Shown here: piece by piece, positions 21,961 to 33,082 of the stretch | How the letters are laid out: every line of letters starts with the position of its first letter | Position numbering within the stretch: the stretch's first letter is position 1 | DNA from: Armigeres subalbatus | Taxonomy: Eukaryota; Arthropoda; Insecta; Diptera; Culicidae | Reading direction: 5' to 3' | DNA length: 64,000 bases | NCBI RefSeq assembly: GCF_024139115.2 | Contig: NC_085141.1 | Span: 406,001,612 to 406,065,611, forward strand | Program-made: the position numbers and the translations under genes | The notes under the pieces: model-generated | Databases searched by the model: none | What the model saw: only the letters and a program-made list of their open reading frames with translations | What the model was told of the DNA's origin: nothing

Positions 21961-23835
21961 TGGAATTTCCGCGCACGCATCTCATGGTTCTACAGTCGTT
22001 GGTATCTTCGAAGTCTCGTTCAACTGAATCACCCAAATTGGAATCTAACCGGGGCCGTTGAAATCACCGAAACTCAATACAGTCCACACCATCACTACTT
22101 CGACGCCCGGCTCCTGTCTGTTCTGTTCGAAGAACCCACACTCACCATTCAAATGCGAAGTGTTCCTGAAGATGGCCGTATCCCTAAGCTTCGAACAAAC
22201 GAATAGGAAGAATCTCTGCATCAATTGCTTTTCCTCCACCCACCATCTGAAAACCTGTTCGTCCAGCGGGTGTCGTGTCTGCAACCAGAAGCACCATACT
22301 ATGCTACACAAACCTCCTAGCGATCGCTCGTCCTCCCAGCACAAACCCAGCACAGTACGCCATCGTCGCCGATGCTGAAAAAAATGTATCATCAAATCTG
22401 TGTATATACAACCATATTTGCTTTTCAACGTATCCTCCGGCGGAATCCTAGTCGGGAGCAGCTGAAAACATTCCAACTTACCACCGTTACCTATGATACG
22501 GCTTCGGCGCCGTATTTGGTCACCAGGTGCCTTCTAGAGTTGTCTAAAGATGGATCCAACGATTTCCCTCAAGCGGCGGAAATATTAGCGAAAGACTTCT
22601 ATATAGACGACATGCTCACCCGATGTCGAATACGAGAACGATGGAGCACAACTATGTAACCAACTTCGAAGCCTATTGAAGTCAGCAGGGTTTGGCCTAC
22701 GTAAGTGGGCATCCAACTCCAATGCCATTCTGTCAGGCATACCATCCGAACTACGCGACGAGCGCTCGATGCTTGCTTTGTACACACCGTCTACCATAAA
22801 AGCTCTGGGGTTCACATGGGAACCGGCAACCGACTCCGTTACTAGGGTTGGTCGGTCCGGTGATAGTGCTGGCCAAAATATTTGTTCAAACCCTCTGGCG
22901 AACCTCAAATTCGCTGGATGATCCTCTCAATGACAACCAACAGCAGAATTGGCTCGCCTTCCACAACAGTCTGGATGCTCTGCCATCAATACGTTGTGTA
23001 GCCTTTGCCAACGCTCCAGTAAATGTGCTTCTGTGATGCGTCGATCCGAGCCGGTGGTGCATGTCTATATATTAGATCGGTATCTAATGACGGTAGCATT
23101 TTCGTGCGTCTTCTGACTGCTAAATCACGAGTGGCCCCACTTGGAGACTCGAAAAGGCAGAAAAGGGTCAGCCTATCCAGGCTGGAACTATCTGCGGCCC
23201 TACTATGTACTGAGTCACTTATACCACAAGGTCAACTCCAGCATCGCTCTGAACATCTGATCATTCTTCTAGTCAGACTCAATGATAACGCTTCACTGGC
23301 TCAATTCGATTCCCTCCAGGTAGAAAACTTTTGTGGCAACAACAAAAACTACAAACCACTGAACTAAATCAAGTCATTTCGTCAATAGTGTGCTTAGCCC
23401 AAACGAGGTTGCTTCTGAAGGACAAGTGAAGTCAACTTTATCTTTGACAAATCTTGCACAAGTTCTGAAGGATGGCATTCTACGGGTTGGTAGGCGTCTT
23501 AAAAATGCGTTGATTTCGGAGGACAGAAAGCATCCAATGATCCTTCCGGCTCGTCACCCTCTAACTGAAACTATTATAGAGCACTATCATCGCAAATATC
23601 TACACGCCGGACCACATTGCTTATGGCAAGTGTCCAGGAAATGTTCTGGCCTCTACCATCCGTGACTTGGCACGGAGCGTGGTTCATGTATGCGTCAATT
23701 GTTTTCGCCAAGGTTTTCGCTGTAAGCCTACTGTTCTGGAGCAACTCATTTGCCTCCGGAAATGGTAACGCTTTTTTTTCTTCCTCAACACCGACGTTGA
23801 TCTATGTGAACCATTCTCTCCAACAAGGGTGGTAA
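21961..23835 (+). pseudogene. BEL/Pao LTR retrotransposon, degraded Gag-Pol
   Basis: About 1.9 kb of a BEL/Pao polyprotein collapsed by deletions. Order: end of Gag with a CCHC knuckle (CLFCSKNPHSPFKC) and CINCFSSTHHLKTC, 22100-22330; RT palm with LTTVTYDTASAPYLVTRCL and catalytic FYIDDML (22480-22615); RFGLRKWAS-type thumb (22680-22900); RNase H with FCDASIRAGGACLY (23025) and SLSRLELSAALL; integrase zinc region (RHPLTETIIEHYHRKYLHAG, 23550) and a scrap to 23835. Each block is in a different frame and protease is missing. Neither LTR is visible. Confidence 0.85.
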
Positions 23836-24400
23836 ATCTTAAAAGAGTGTAAGAATTTCTTTGATAAAAAGGGAAACTTAAATGATAACAAGATGTTTGT
23901 TAGACCTTTGGGTTTGTCTCCGATGTGTCGGTAATTACATTCTCAATACATTTATCATAGTTTGTATCAAATTTGCTGTCCTCAGATTTTCTTCTGATAG
24001 ACAGAATAGTTCTGCGAAAACAAACCAAACGCAAATGAAAAATGTCCCATTTACGCGCAAGTAGTTCACGTGTAGCAGATCAAATTGTATCAACAGTTTC
24101 TCACCGCAGGGATTGACATTTTTCCAATAAAATTACGGGCATAAATAGATAATTATATTTTTTTGTGATCCTTCCAGGAGCAAAATAACACCAGGGCAGC
24201 CTAAAAACATTATTCTGGAAAACTAACAGCCAATATTTTTATAAAGTCAACGCTTCTGCAGTCCCACTCATACGCCACAAAACCAGTTTAAGATCGTCAG
24301 TGAAAAAAAAAACTGCAATGCTGCAATTTCGGCTGGATCGAGTCGGTGGTTAATGTCATTGTTACCCGAGTAGCTGCTCACCTATTTCCTACACTGCCAT
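23836..24400. other. Spacer without a recognisable gene
   Basis: Non-repetitive, AT-rich sequence. No family resemblance in any frame. Confidence 0.4.
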
Positions 24401-24416
24401 TTTGCTATAAACCCAC

Positions 24417-24565
24417 CTCAATTCTGTCGTCAACATAGTCGTAGTCGTCTGAGTGCACTAGAAGTTTTAATATTTCAAACTTCAATTTCCTCGCTAAATG
24501 TAACGTACGACAAAGTGGCAAGTAATTTTCCGGCGTTCGTGAGCACCCCGCTTGTACCAAGGGAG
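24417..24565 (-). CDS. Possible host exon (unidentified protein)
   Basis: On the minus strand a strong acceptor (CTGTTGTTGCAG|) precedes 149 bases of open, coding-like sequence ending GAG|GTGGGT, a plausible donor. The translation contains AGCSRTPENYLPLCRTLHLA and LKFEILKLLVHSDDYDYVDD, with leucine-rich helices and an acidic end. An ankyrin or SOCS-box-like helical repeat is conceivable but I do not recognise the family. It is one of three protein-like minus-strand segments within 750 bp, in a stretch free of recognisable transposons. Confidence 0.3.
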
Positions 24566-24719
24566 CTGCAACAACAGTCAGTTCAGCACAAGGGGAGACT
24601 GGGGAGAATTTAATTTTTTCCCACAGCATTATCATCAGTGCTATGATACGCTCGGAAAAGCAAAATCAATTATTCGCATTCAGCGTTTCATTTTACCCTA
24701 CATAACAAAACGCAACCCA

Positions 24720-24858
24720 GCGTGCCTTAGTGGGGAGCTTCCGGATGCGGATGCAACATCATATAAATTTCCATACGTAAGTGCTTGAACAGTGGCAACC
24801 AAGCAGAGTCAACTTCCACCTTTAACCAGTCAGCGGCATGGTAACAGTCCACAGCATA
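24720..24858 (-). CDS. Possible host exon or coding relic (unidentified)
   Basis: The minus-strand frame reads LYAVDCYHAADWLKVEVDSA then WLPLFKHLRMEIYMML to a stop near 24732. Composition is protein-like, but the only nearby acceptor (TTGCAAAG|) would place a TAA at the exon start, so it is either a broken exon or chance. Confidence 0.2.
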
Positions 24859-25043
24859 GAGTTAACCTTTGCAACGCTGATGTATTTTAAATTCACGCCC
24901 ACAAATTATATTTGGTCAATTAAGCGCGATTATTTTTTTGAAAATTAACAAAAAATTTAATTCACAATTTGAAAAAAATGGGTGATCTAGAACTTTCTTT
25001 TGCAACCATTTACCTAATTGAAACTAATCGGATTAAGAGAATT

Positions 25044-25166
25044 TGTGAATCAGACGTTCAAAGGTTAAGGTGCCCCTGCGGTAGCTATGAATGAGCAGCA
25101 GCCGCCGCAGTATTTTCAGCAATTCCTCGTGCGTGACACTTTCTGTTACGGGATACAGTGCTGGTA
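25044..25166 (-). CDS. Possible terminal host exon (unidentified)
   Basis: Minus-strand sequence after GACTGCTACCAG| reads LYPVTESVTHEELLKILRRL then LLIHSYRRGTLTFERLIHKF and stops with TAA at about 25044. Leu- and Arg-rich amphipathic helices look genuine and codon use (CTG, CGC, GAG) differs from the AT-rich spacer. Together with 24417-24565 it hints at a helical-repeat protein gene on the minus strand, though the stop here precedes the lower exon. Confidence 0.25.
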
Positions 25167-25955
25167 GCAGTCAGGTTTTAATTTGATATACGATAAGCAG
25201 CAATACCGTGTTGAGCGCGGAAACTTTGAGATGAATAAAAAAAACGGGAAGCACGGCATATGCCGCGGAAAAATCCAACCAACTCTGCTGCATGTGTTAA
25301 GCTGTACTGACGACCGACCGTTACCATCTGCTGTCGGGGAACCATATTTGCATGAGTTACGGTAACATGCATGTCATCACCACCGGAGAAAATGTCTTTA
25401 GCGTGCGAACATTCGCGAGCGTGTGCGTGTGTGTATGGAGAGCGATTTACAATTTTAACATATTTATTTTGCACTTTATGTTCGGTGAACTTTGCTGCGC
25501 AAGAAGCAACAACATAACAGAGAAGGGCATGCTATCGAATAAAGGATGTTTTCGTCACTCGTTGCATTAACCATGAGTTAATAGGTGACGGAAAAATTCT
25601 GGGTAAGTTTTGCTAAAGAGCCTAGGTTAAATGTTTTTTTTTTGCTTCTTGTACGTTAGTTATGTAGAAGTTTTTGTGAATTAAATTCTTTAGAGAGCGC
25701 CTAAGCAAAAACTTCTCATTCTACTTTGGATCTTTTGTAGAAATACGGGAATATAATCACTCACTGTCATTCCACCCACTTGCTGGTTAAAGCATTCGAT
25801 GTGTGCTATCGTTTTACGATCAGCCGCACATTAGTCGTGATTTGTCGTATTAAGTATCGGTCTTTGCGATCGCCCCAAGTCGTCTGAGAACATTGAGAAT
25901 CGGTAATGCTACAACCTTTGATCATGTTTTGAATAAGGGTATGCGATAGCACACT
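25167..25955. other. Spacer without a recognisable gene
   Basis: No supported frames or repeat ends. Short open frames on both strands overlap each other. Confidence 0.4.
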
Positions 25956-25959
25956 TTTT

Positions 25960-26115
25960 CCTAACGAAACGAAATTTAAAATGTCTATGTTGATTCGGAT
26001 CAAAACGAAACGAAATATGGATTTACTTTCGAAACTTCGAAACGAAACGAAATCAAGGTTCATTTGATTCGAAATTTTTCGAAACGAAACGAAATTTTGA
26101 TTTTTTTTTTCCGCG
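25960..26115. repeat. CGAAACGAAACGAAAT repeat cluster (left)
   Basis: ACGAAACGAAAT recurs five times with TTTTTCGAAACG and a CCGCGGAATTTTG block. A matching cluster occurs at 30640-30805; the two may be the ends of one dispersed repeat separated by later insertions. Confidence 0.55.
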
Positions 26116-26187
26116 GAATTTTGATTAAATTGGTTTTACATTACGTACGCAATTCGGATTTCACTTTTTCGAAGTCAAATAACTGTT

Positions 26188-26260
26188 TTACCATATACAG
26201 ATAAGCTCTACTTGCGGTTAGCGGCAGCATAGTCTTATATACAATCAGCTCGACGAACTG
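26188..26260. repeat. Half copy of the 28.0-kb palindromic MITE
   Basis: CCATATACAGATAAGCTC, TACTTGCGGTTAGCGGCA and TATATACAATCAGC match one arm of the palindrome at 28006-28143, with diverged ends. Confidence 0.6.
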
Positions 26261-26414
26261 AGCTATTGTCTGTGTGTCCTTGGCATATATGAGAACAGCT
26301 GTTATGGTCAGTATGAGCTAAAAGCAATCATAAGTGAAGAACTTTCAGTAATTTTAATGATCTTTCAACCAGCTCTGGATTTTTTGTGCAAATTTCATGC
26401 GAAGATCTAGAAAT

Positions 26415-26575
26415 GCCCACAAGTAGGCTTCCGAGCCTCTTGAAAGGAGGCTTCTGAGCCTCTTGAAAGGAGGCTTCTGAGCCTTTTGAAAGGAGGATTC
26501 TGAGGCTTTCGAGAGGGCTTCGAGGCTCTTGAAAGAGGCTTTCCGAGCCTTTTAAAAGAAGGAGAAAAGAAAAAA
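26415..26575. repeat. Minisatellite, about 26-bp unit (array 1)
   Basis: Six or more imperfect copies of GAGCCTCTTGAAAGGAGGCTT. The same unit forms a second array at 28808-29165, 2.4 kb away. Confidence 0.8.
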
Positions 26576-26579
26576 TTTG

Positions 26580-28002
26580 AAGGGTTATGTACAAGACACG
26601 ACCGCCCAACGTAAACTACGTAGAACAGTTTGGTGCATTGAGGAATGTAGTCTTATTTTAAGATAATTCATTCGATTACTTATGTCACTGGTTTAGAACA
26701 AATTTACCATAACTTAAAATATAAAAAAATGTTGGATACCGTAGTCAGGGGTGACGTTCGAGCCCTCACCGACAGTCTGGAGGTCGGATAACAAAATCGT
26801 TCAAAAAGGCCACTTATAATTCAGTTTTATTGTTCTCAGATACATTAAATCTATTCTACAAGCATTCTATGTAGTTGAAACAATGACCCATTCTCACCCC
26901 CATTTGATTCGTTGGCTCACCGACGACGGTACGATAACTTAAAATTTTAAATTTAAAACCCCAAGTGGTAATAATGCTTTTCGCAATTCCAACTGTTGCA
27001 TTCGACTTAGAGTAAAATTAGTAGGGATTCAGTTTCATTCCAAATTTTCGACCACTATTCTAGTTTATTTGTAGTAATATATAGGTGGAAATAGTGGAGT
27101 ATGATTATTAAATAATACTATTCTGAAATAAAAATAACTCACTAGCGTTACATGGTTATGATATCACAAGCTGCACACGTTGAGCCAATCTTGTTGCAGT
27201 AACCATATTGTGAGAGAATTCGGGCATATATAAGTTACTGGGATCGATGTGCAATATGTTTGTTGCTGGGGGTGTATACTGGTGAGTGCGTGTACCACGA
27301 TTTAGCGATTTTACGACAGATGCGAGACGATACGCATCGGCCCTGGACCTTGCAAAGAATCTCTGCTCTGGCTACGGACAAACAGGTGCTTCTGTCCAAT
27401 GGTAGTCAGAGCATCGAGTCATCACTGGTGGAAGAATACGAGCCTTGGACCTTTGGCAGAATTTCCGCCTTCTGATATTTGGAGTGACGAGGAATAGTTG
27501 GCAGAGAAGGGATAAGTAGTCGTATTGTTGAGTCAACCAAGGAAGCGCGAGTCGATAAAACCCGGTTGCGCCAACTAGAAATCAACACCGTTTTGACTCA
27601 AATTCCGAACATGACTCATATTCCGAACTTTAGCTTTTAAATGCCCATTTTAACTTTATTCGTGTAATTTTCTCCACAGGAGTTTGAATTCGTTTGTTAT
27701 CTTGATCCTCAGTGCGGAAAACCAATGACAGTTTTAGTTTTAGGGCGCTAAAACGCCAGTGTTGTTTGAGTCATATTCGGGATTTGAGTCAGAAAGGTAC
27801 CAAAAACCAAGCCATTCTGTTGAGACGCGCCAGAGTAGTAAACGCTGCGGACGGGAATAGGGTATTTGTGCTATTTTATTACAATCTAACTTCCACTATC
27901 TGGCAGTGGCATTATGGATAACATATTCGTGCAACCATATTATTAATATGATTGCGAAAATCTTAGATCCGGGCGCTAGAAAGTAATAGTTCTATTGTAA
28001 CC
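26580..28002. other. Stretch without a recognisable gene
   Basis: No coding family recognised. A short direct duplication is visible: CCCTGGACCTTGCAAAGAAT (27341) and CCTTGGACCTTTGGCAGAAT (27443) are diverged copies 100 bp apart. Confidence 0.4.
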
Positions 28003-28005
28003 TAT

Positions 28006-28143
28006 AGCCCGTTTCAATAAAGTATGCGTTCCGAAGCTATACTGCCGCTAACCGCAAGTCGAGCACATCTGTATATGGGCCTCCATATACAGATGTGCTC
28101 GACTTGCGGTTAGCGGCAATATAGCCGTATACAATAAGCCCCG
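28006..28143. mobile_element. Near-perfect palindromic MITE
   Basis: The inner arms are perfect inverses over 35 bases (GCCGCTAACCGCAAGTCGAG onward to TATATGG) with a 4-base centre at about 28079-28082. Pairing continues outward with mismatches to about 28006 and 28143 (AGCCCGTTTCAATAAAG vs GGGGCTTATTGTA). A diverged half copy is at 26188. The length and tiny loop fit a foldback MITE better than a microRNA precursor. Confidence 0.7.
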
Positions 28144-28807
28144 CATGATTGTACCCACAGAGTATCTGAAGTGCATTCAAACTTCCTGAATTAAAATTGA
28201 ATTATTTTGATTTTGGCGCATAAATAATAAAAATATAATTAACAATTTGCAGTTTATCATGAAATGGCTTACCATTTTCCTAAGTTATCTTTGAATAGAA
28301 AATGTTTGTTCATCTGCATTGCGATTATCGCATTATGACATTGCATTGCCGTTGCTAACAATCGATCATCCTATCTTTGCACAAACATGCGCTTGTATGT
28401 ATATCGCCGACTGCGGTCACTGCTCTGGCCCTACTTTTTGTGGCAAACTGGTGCGAAGCACCGCACAAAAAGAAGAGCCCAAAAACCAACTACACTGAAC
28501 GACGGCCGAATGAGACTCACGTTGCGAACGGGAAAAAGAGGTGCTGCCAAAATAGTCCAATACCCTACTTTAACGTTGATAATCAAATGTTCCAATATAA
28601 CTGGAAAATTGGTGGAGAGTTTCCGAGTCGATTGATATATAAATCTTAAAAATCCATCGAAAGATGAATGCGCTATTAACGTTCAAAATCTTACATGATT
28701 TCGTGACGGTCTCGCATTTGGAAATTTTCATTTGTCACCCTGTATCCGAGTCTTCCCCTTAGACGTAGTTTACGTCAAAAAGAAAGTTTGAAGAAGTAAG
28801 CTTAAAA

Positions 28808-29165
28808 AAAGCTTTCCGAGTCTCTAGAAAGAAGGATTCCAACCATCTTTAGAGTAGGCTTCCGAGTCTTTTAAAATGAGGCTATCGAGTTTGTTCAAAA
28901 ATCCCTTCCGAGCCCCTCGAAAAGATCCGAGGCTTTTAAAAGAAGCAGAAAAAAAAGAAATTTCTAGAAAAACAGCTTGGCTTCCGGGCCTCTTAAAAGA
29001 AAGTGTTCGAACCTCTTGAAATGATGCTTCCGGGTCACTTGAAAGGAGGCTTCCGAGCTGCTTGGAAGGAGGCTTCCGAGAAGCGTAGAAGGATGCTTCC
29101 AATTCTCTTGCAACAAAGCAACTGAGCTTTTCGGGAAAAAGTCTTCATGTCTTTCAAATGGAGGC
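28808..29165. repeat. Minisatellite, same unit as 26.4 kb (array 2)
   Basis: About twelve imperfect units of the GGCTTCCGAGYCTCTTGAAA type, more diverged than array 1, with spacer bases between some units. Confidence 0.75.
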
Positions 29166-30107
29166 TGTCGAATCTGTAGACTCTAGATTTTAGTTAAGAA
29201 TCATATTCTTAACATATTATTCAACATTATGTTTTGACCCGGAAGATTGCATAGAAGATTTTAAAAATTTGTTCATTCGATGTTTTGCCCTTTTGATCTT
29301 TTTGCCTTTCTCGTACAACAAAGTTGTACCGAAAGGCTATCATTTCACTCCAAATTCGAACTTTTGATAGAAGTCCCGGAGACCCATAGTGTTATATACC
29401 ATTCGACTCAGCTCGATGAGCTGAACAAATGTCTGTCTGTCCGTGTGTGCGTGTGAATGTGTGTGTATGTGTGTGTGCACAAAATGCCATTAAAAACATT
29501 AGCCAAATTTTCACATAGAAACTCTTAACCTATTTTCTTGCTGAACAAGTTGCATCCGACAGAGACTAAAACGCTGTTGATCACTATTGAATTTCAAAAT
29601 AATTGCGAATTGTAAAAAATAGATAATATTAAAATAGTGTGATGATACATAGTCACATAGAACAATAATGTGTTATGAAAAATGCCTTGCATTTATGAAT
29701 ATTTATGAAGTTTATCCGTGGCTTGCTCCCATTAAGAGTTTCATCGTACTATAAAGATGCTCGTGTTGCACGCATTTAGGCGTAAGTATGCTCTTCGTTC
29801 AGTTTCATAGTACCATGAAATTGTCCGAAAGTCAAAATTCGAACATAGGAAATTCGAGAAACTTTTGGCAGCGCCATCTGTCGTTTACTAGTGTAAATTT
29901 TCTATCATAATATTAGACGGTGTAACTGTTTTGCCTTTCTTGTACATCATCGAGGTGTAAGCGTAAAGGCTACATTTATTACCTTTTTACGCGAGAAAGG
30001 CATCATCACCGCTAGGTTGATTAATCTGGGTTTTTCCCACATCTCTTCATCCATTGTACTGGTTGTGGAGGACAGGACTCAAAAGGCCATGATTTACTGA
30101 TCGCAAT

Positions 30108-30520
30108 GCATTGGGGAAGGGAGGTATTTTGGACCACCAGTGCGACGCGTCATATTTTAGGCCACTGAGAGCAAATTCCTCTTGGTGGTCCAAAATAAGA
30201 GCCCCGTAAGGGCGGTACAAATTACATCCTTCAACCTATTATGCGCGAGATAAAGTTTAGAAATAAATGCATTAATAATGTACAAATAGTAAAAAATGTC
30301 ACAAAATATAAATTTGAAGCTTGGAAACACTGAAGACGTTTTATAGAAGAAAACTACACACGTATTTGTCTACTAAGAATAGGGTTATGTAGAGTAAAGG
30401 ATGTATTTTGAACCACCCTTACGGGGGCTCTTATTTTGGACCACCAAAAGGAATTTGCACTCAGTGGTCCAAAATATGAGCCGTCGAACTGGTGGTCCAA
30501 AATACCTCCCTTACTCTAGT
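30108..30520. mobile_element. Foldback MITE with about 125-bp arms (TATTTTGGACCACC)
   Basis: The left arm 30108-30235 (AAGGGAGGTATTTTGGACCA ... CCCCGTAAGGGCGG) is the diverged inverse of 30392-30518. TATTTTGGACCACC occurs within each arm more than once, so each arm is itself internally repeated. The centre (30236-30391) is AT-rich without coding. Confidence 0.72.
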
Positions 30521-30639
30521 AAGCGTTATTAGAAAAAATTGTATAACCTAAAGTTTTGAAAACAACTTAACGATTTTGTTCAGCGGCGCAGCCAAAATTT
30601 TTGATAATATGAAGAATGGTTTAAGTCTAAAATTGTTTC

Positions 30640-30805
30640 GAAATTCTGCGGAATTCCGTTAAATTTCGTTAGAAGCTAGCTTTTTCTAGCGATTTTTTTG
30701 TAATTTTACGAAACGAAACGAAATCCAGAAATGCGATTTCGCCATGCTAAAATTCCGCGGAATTTCGTTTCGAGCTACCTGAAACGAAATTTTTCGAAAT
30801 ACCAC
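30640..30805. repeat. CGAAACGAAACGAAAT repeat cluster (right)
   Basis: Contains ACGAAACGAAACGAAATCC, TTCCGCGGAATTTCG and GAAACGAAATTTTTCGAAAT, matching the cluster at 25960-26115. Confidence 0.5.
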
Positions 30806-31074
30806 ATATGCTTAGTTTTGAACAGTGGTACGCCTATTTAAAAATGTCGGTGACGGCGTGGCGTAGCTGTTCACACATGGAATCGAATGTCATGGTGGAA
30901 ATTTCAATCGGCAAATGTGAAGGTCGAAAAAAGGGAAACCACCAAAAACTCTCTGATCAAGATACTGCCATAAAAAACGGTGTCAATTAAATAACTCCCC
31001 TGAGCATTCTGCACCTCCAAGCAATCGAGCCGGCCAAAGAGGCAAAATCTTTTGGACAAATCATGTTCCCTGAA

Positions 31075-31200
31075 GCTTTACCGATTTCTAATAAAATACC
31101 ATGGATGCTTTTTCATGGACGACGAAACCTACGTCAAGATAGATTTCGAGTAGGTTATCGGACAAAAGTTTTATCTGGCCAGTTTATTTAAAAAAAAACC
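31075..31200 (+). pseudogene. Tc1/mariner-type transposase scrap
   Basis: In one frame the sequence reads KYHGCFFMDDETYVKIDFE, stop, VIGQKFYLASLF. The FMDDETYVK block with following GQKFY is the region around the second catalytic Asp of mosquito mariner/pogo-like transposases. Only about 40 residues survive, with one in-frame TAG at about 31151. Upstream sequence (30838-31070) could be more of the same gene but is not recognisable. Confidence 0.55.
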
Positions 31201-31424
31201 CAACTTAATTCACCGAGTAGCCTTTCTCGTATTTAGCCAAGACACCAACCTTATATGGCGCTTATATGCCTCGGTTCGATGTACCATTTTCTTTATAACT
31301 TTCAAATGCAAGGGTCGATCGTTATCAAATTCAATAGTGAACAACTAGGCTCCTCAGTCGTTGCGAGAAAATCGGATAAGGATTACTATATGAAAAGTTG
31401 TCTAATGTTTTTCTTAGCTTTTGT

Positions 31425-31466
31425 TCACACACATACACACACATACCAACACATACACATATACAT
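31425..31466. repeat. ACAY microsatellite, 5' flank of the R1-like tail
   Basis: CACACACATACACACACATA followed by CCAACACATACACATATAC. A second ACAY stretch lies at 32380-32415 on the other side of the R1-like fragment. Confidence 0.8.
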
Positions 31467-32377
31467 TAGAGAAAACGGCGGAACACGTGTTGTTCGTGTG
31501 CCCACGTTTTCGCGCAATGCGTGACCACATGCTTGCCACATGTGGTCTGGACACTACCCCGGACAACCTAGTTCGGAGGATGTGTAAAGATGAAGTTGGC
31601 TGGAACGCCGTTTTATCGGCTATCGTCCAAATCGTCTCGGAGCTACACATAAGGTGGCGCGTGGACTCAAGGATGGCTAGTTCAGGCGCAAACAAGAGGT
31701 GGTCCAAGGGTTCGGAGTCGGCTTCATGGGTCATACCGGTGGTCATGCTCTGTGGTCGAACTCGATCCTTTTATCGAACAAGTGGCCGCGCGAAGAACAA
31801 CATGGTATCGTCGCTTTCGCGGCGTCGGTCAACCGGGCGGGTTCCGAGCCCGAGGACGGAAAGGGGTCCTCGTCAAGGCTGGAGTAGGCATAGGCACCGC
31901 GCTGGCAAGTCCCTCAGTGTGTTGGCGAACAGACCCTATCGCAGAGAGGTCAATTTGGGGTGCACGCGGCATCATCATTCTTGATACCAGTCGTGCAGAG
32001 GGAAGCAGGCGCGAAGTCTACCCTTCCCACCTTCCGAGGACATAGGGCGTGGTAAGGCCACTTGGAAAGCCGGCAATGCTCTGGCACGATACCATGGTGT
32101 TATTCCAAATAAGCGAGTCACGATGTTCGATGCTGCAAGGACACGCAGCTAACCTCGAGGGTGCGTCGTGCACTGGCCCCCCTTTGAAGCATTACTTTCT
32201 GGTTGTACCGAAGGGACTATGGGCTTGGCGGCAATGGAAACGGTTTAGCGGGTCGGGGATGTAGTCCTGCCTCCCTCGTTTGCTTTTGGAGCTTGTCCCT
32301 AACCCCGCACTTCCTGGACAACCCCGGGATGTCTGTTGAGCAGATTCCCCCTCCATTGCTTAGGAAGAAAAAAAAAT
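31467..32377 (+). pseudogene. R1-like non-LTR retrotransposon, 5'-truncated 3' end
   Basis: 31467-31800 encodes an ORF2 C-terminus: TAEHVLFVCPRFRAMRDHML, VRRMCKDEVGWNAVLSAI, SGANKRWSKGS. The His/Cys-bearing block resembles the C-terminal region of R1/LOA-clade elements. A GC-richer 3' UTR follows and ends in AAGAAAAAAAAATA (32366-32378). Both flanks are ACAY repeats, so the copy appears inserted in a microsatellite; microsatellite-targeting R1-clade elements (Waldo, Mino) are known in insects. Clade assignment is inference. Confidence 0.6.
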
Positions 32378-32559
32378 ACATACCCACATGCATACAAACA
32401 CACATACACACGGTCAAACAGACATGTGCTAAGTTTGTTGAGCTGGGTCGATTGGTATATAACACTATGGGTCTCCGGTCCCAAAAAAAAATTGTTCTTG
32501 GAGTGGAATGATAGCCTTTCGGTACAATTTTGCTGTACGAGAAAGGCAAAAACACACAT

Positions 32560-33080
32560 AGAACATTAAAAAAAATTTTTTTTTGCTTATCTTAGCTCAG
32601 ACGGACTGTGCATATTCCATTTACTATTGAAAATTATGCACATAAAGTGAAACTGAAACTGGACATTGCTGAAACCGCTCTCAATAAGCAACAAACAACG
32701 ATAAAAGAAGGAAGCAAAATAAAATTTTCATAAGGACTTACAAATTTTCCATAACAAATTAGGAAATTGCCATCAAATAAATCAAGGTATAAGCAATAAA
32801 TAAATTTAAAAAAAATCTGAATAATGCAAAACTTCCATATTGGCACATTTAACAGCAAAAATTGCAATTATAAAAGCAGAATTTTCATAAAGAAATCAAA
32901 ATGTGCTATTTAAAAAAACAAAATTTCCATAAATAAATAAATATTAGCAATAAACAATTACGAGATTTTCCACAAAATAAATATTTGTTTCCATGAAAAA
33001 TAAAAAACTTTCCACAAAATAATCAAGAAAAAATATGAAAATTTCCATTAAAAAATACAAGAAAAAAACAATTTATGGAA
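32560..33080. other. AT-rich spacer with diverged TTCCAT motifs
   Basis: Degenerate AAATTTTCCATAAAAAAAT motifs recur every 40-70 bases (about 32745-33050). No gene. Confidence 0.5.
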
Positions 33081-33082
33081 AT

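Larger units (their letters stand above)
29300..32552. mobile_element. Long-TIR element with about 190-bp inverted ends
   Basis: The left end (29300-29490) runs TTTGCCTTTCTCGTACAACA, AAGGCTATCATTTCACTCC, GGAGACCCATAGTGTTATAT and a GT-rich tract. The right end (32378-32552) is its inverse (ACACTATGGGTCTCCGG, GGAATGATAGCCTTTCGG, GTACGAGAAAGGCAAA). Internal sequence related to the termini recurs at 29935-30005 and 31220-31250. The interior is a patchwork: foldback MITE, mariner-type scrap and R1-like tail. The flanking duplication is not obvious. Confidence 0.65.

Noticed and set aside
28006..28143. microRNA-like hairpin
   Set aside because: Perfect long stem with a four-base loop and a diverged half copy nearby fit a MITE palindrome better.
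31414..31746. 110-residue minus-strand frame
   Set aside because: Antisense shadow of the R1-like C-terminus and a CA repeat.
32203..32569. Overlapping frames of 77-112 residues on both strands
   Set aside because: They run through the R1-like 3' UTR, microsatellite and inverted end of the long-TIR element.
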